Shown here piece by piece: positions 19,426 through 21,077 of a stretch of 21,077 bases of DNA. The position numbers and the translations under genes were made by a program. This stretch comes from Dissophora ornata (taxonomy: Eukaryota; Mortierellomycota; Mortierellomycetes; Mortierellales; Mortierellaceae). The stretch is taken from the NCBI GenBank assembly GCA_025201705.1, contig MU617162.1, positions 1 to 21,077 of the forward strand. Direction: 5' to 3'. The notes under the pieces were generated by a model. That model was not told where the DNA came from. It saw only the letters and a list, made by a program, of their open reading frames with translations, and did not search any database. The stretch's first letter is position 1. Each line of letters starts with the position of its first letter.

Positions 19426-21046
19426 GATGATCTATGGATGGGGATGTTCCTCCGATCTGGACGACCAGTCCAGTGGTATCCACAGTTGCCTGCCATGTCC
19501 ACATGAGGTCTATATCATCTTGGTCTTGATGATGATGATGATGGACCATCATCGCCTCCCTAACACTTGTCACGACCGTTTCACGTTGATAGCCAGGCTT
19601 GAGTAACGCCACCAAAAAACCACCTCCACCTGCTCCAGCCAAAGACGCGCCCTCGATGTAAGATTCCAGATGGGTCAAGAGTTTGGCGACGATTGGAGGG
19701 CGGTCGAGGGTTGTTTCTGAAAGAAAGCGCTTTTCGGTAAAGTACCTTGATAAGATTGAACCGACGGTCGCGATATTGCCTATGCTCAAAAAAAAAAAGA
19801 AAGAAAGAAAGAAAGAAAATAGAGGAGGAGGAGGAAGAATGGATTTTTTGTTAAATGTGAGTCCAGCATCACCTCTGATGTGTCCTTCTTGACAAGAAAA
19901 AAAAAGAGTTTGCCTCACCTTCCCTGAGCGCGTGTTCGGATTGAGTAGCGTCATCGACAAGTCGATCCATGGCGTCAACAACTGTTTGATCCTGCCCTGC
20001 CCAGTTCATCAGGACTGTCTGCAACAAGTCCTTTGCAAGCCTTGTTTTCCCCGTGTAGATCAAGAGTAACCTCGAATCAAAGTCCTGTACAAACGTATCT
20101 GACAGACTCAACGATTTTGGATCGAGCTAAAATAATAATAATAATAATAATAATAAAGCGAGAATGTAAACAACCGGATTGGTGGCGTGTCAGATTAACA
20201 CAACGTGCGGTAGGTGTGCGCGTGTGCATGCGTGTATGTTGGGTATGTATGTGTATGTGTGTATCTTGCATGCATGAGCGTGTGAAATATGCGTCAATGT
20301 CTTTTTTTTTTTTTTTTACCTGGATTGGCAGACCAACTCCACAGGTCGAGACTTTAAACCCTGGCAAAACGCCTCCAACCTGATCCTGCCATCCACCCCC
20401 AGTGTTCATCATTTGTTCGACATCCAAAGTCATGTTGATCAAGTCTGCAGCTGTGTAGGATTCGCCCTTTAGTGTCTTGAGCACCGCCAAAATTGCAGAA
20501 GCCATAATGCTACTTGTGCCCATCCCTAATGTATTAATTGTTTCGTATGAGGAGGGGGATGGACGTTGTAGTCTAGTCGTTCGCGCAATATTGCGGACTT
20601 TGAAAATAAAAAATACAACCCACACAGCCCATCCTAACCTGAACCAAGGGGTAGACTTGACCGAACTGTGAGTTCCAAACCGCCTCCGGAATGCTTCAAC
20701 GCCTCAGCAATAGTTTTGTAGGGTACATCATCATGTCTTGTAGGTGTGATGCCTATGATTCCCGAGGCGACAATACAGGCCTTGAGGAGTGCACATGGCA
20801 CGAGTGGATCTGCGTGGTCTCGGATTTGGTCGAGAGAGTGATAGTGCTCCAGAGGGATTGCCGGGTCGTAGGACAGGGACAGGATTAGGCTAATTTAGAG
20901 ATAGGGAAAAAACGTGTATCCAAAAAAAATAAATGAAGGTCCCTTCCTTTTCCTGTTTTGCGTGTAGAGAACAGAACTATGGCCCAGAAATTATTTTGGT
21001 CAAAAACCTACGCCTCTGTCCGACGAGCTTTGACAGTGTAGGGTTG
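19421..21046 (-). CDS. FCSK: L-fucokinase-like GHMP kinase, C-terminal part (5 exons seen, 352 aa, 5' end outside window)
   Basis: L-fucokinase makes fucose-1-phosphate from L-fucose and ATP in the GDP-fucose salvage pathway. Exons in coding order on the minus strand are 21012-21046 (least certain), 20639-20889, 20320-20525, 19919-20126 and 19421-19779. Junctions are GT-AG and in frame. The ATP-binding GHMP motif PLGSGMGTSS spans the second and third listed exons. GGGWQDQVGG follows, typical of fucokinase, FKGP and heptose kinases, then SLAGAGGGGF, the C-terminal glycine motif, and a closing TVDTTGL as in the family. SLDQIRDHADPLVPCALLKA and GGGLELTVRSSLP upstream also match. The N-terminal part, a pyrophosphorylase-like domain in animal and plant enzymes, would lie beyond the right edge. 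A run of five His (codons at 19529-19543) comes from a CAT repeat in a surface segment. Alternatives are a bifunctional FKGP or a related sugar kinase such as heptose-7-phosphate kinase. Confidence 0.85.
19529..19543 (-). repeat. Coding CAT repeat giving five His
   Basis: Five CAT codons in a row on the minus strand inside the last exon of the fucokinase-like gene, read as His-His-His-His-His between VREAMMV and QDQDD. It lies between the GAGGGG motif and the terminal strand, where relatives have a variable loop. Confidence 0.9.
19780..19918 (-). other. Repeat-bearing intron of the fucokinase-like gene (139 nt)
   Basis: The intron reads GTGAGG to CATAG on the minus strand. On the + strand it contains an A run, an (AAAG)n stretch at about 19797-19818 and a short GGA repeat. 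It carries no apparent gene; removal restores HALREGNIATVG in frame. Confidence 0.8.
20127..20319 (-). other. Repeat-bearing intron of the fucokinase-like gene (193 nt)
   Basis: The longest intron seen in this gene. On the + strand it holds an (AAT)n run at about 20128-20156, a TG-rich, alternating purine-pyrimidine stretch at about 20213-20263 and a T17 run next to the donor site. Removal joins GLPIQ to LDPKSL in phase 0. Confidence 0.8.
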
Positions 21047-21077
21047 CTGTGGTTAGGGTTCAAGGGCGGGACCAAAA

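Noticed and set aside
21046..21061. GGTTAGGGTT resembling telomeric repeat
   Set aside because: Only one unit is present; on the minus strand it is the CCCTAACC branch region just before an acceptor of the fucokinase-like gene.

Overview
The window is eukaryotic nuclear DNA from a filamentous fungus, most likely Mucoromycota and probably Mortierellomycotina. The genes are broken by many short GT-AG introns, several with clear TACTAAC/TACTAAG branch sites, leaders are CT-rich, and simple repeats are frequent. A LaeA/UMTA-like methyltransferase with an N-terminal Met-Gly and a fucokinase-type GHMP kinase also point that way. The phylum is inferred from gene families and intron style, not from a marker gene. 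I see no rRNA, tRNA, CRISPR array or transposon.

Layout. (1) 110-4541, +: xanthine dehydrogenase, 4 exons, 1343 aa, complete. (2) 4631-5676, +: a Tim17/Tim22/Tim23-family membrane protein, 4 exons, 263 aa, starting only 89 bp after the XDH stop. (3) 5910-13079, +: Rif1, 16 exons, 1946 aa, with RVxF and SILK protein-phosphatase-1 docking motifs in its N-terminal tail. (4) 13080-16689: 3.6 kb with no supportable gene, made of strand-polar purine and pyrimidine tracts, homopolymers and a G-quadruplex-like cluster. It ends in a TATA element and a CT-rich leader. (5) 16690-19328, +: a class I SAM-dependent methyltransferase of 401 aa with a predicted N-myristoylation site, 3 exons and two unusually long introns (683 and 750 nt). 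(6) 19421-21046, -, running off the right edge: the C-terminal GHMP-kinase half of an L-fucokinase-like enzyme, tail to tail with gene 5 and 92 bp away.

The exon models were built by hand from splice signals, reading-frame phase and remembered family motifs. All five keep frame through every junction and their coding lengths are multiples of three. The three left-hand genes lie head to tail but have unrelated roles (purine catabolism, mitochondrial membrane, replication timing/telomeres), so nothing suggests a pathway cluster. The methyltransferase and fucokinase may share a termination zone but have no obvious metabolic link. No clearly new system is evident. The features most worth a second look are the membrane-targeting N terminus and altered SAM motif of the methyltransferase, the two RVxF motifs in Rif1 each beside CDK sites, the fucose-salvage enzyme in a fungus, and several introns whose retention or alternative acceptor use would keep the reading frame.
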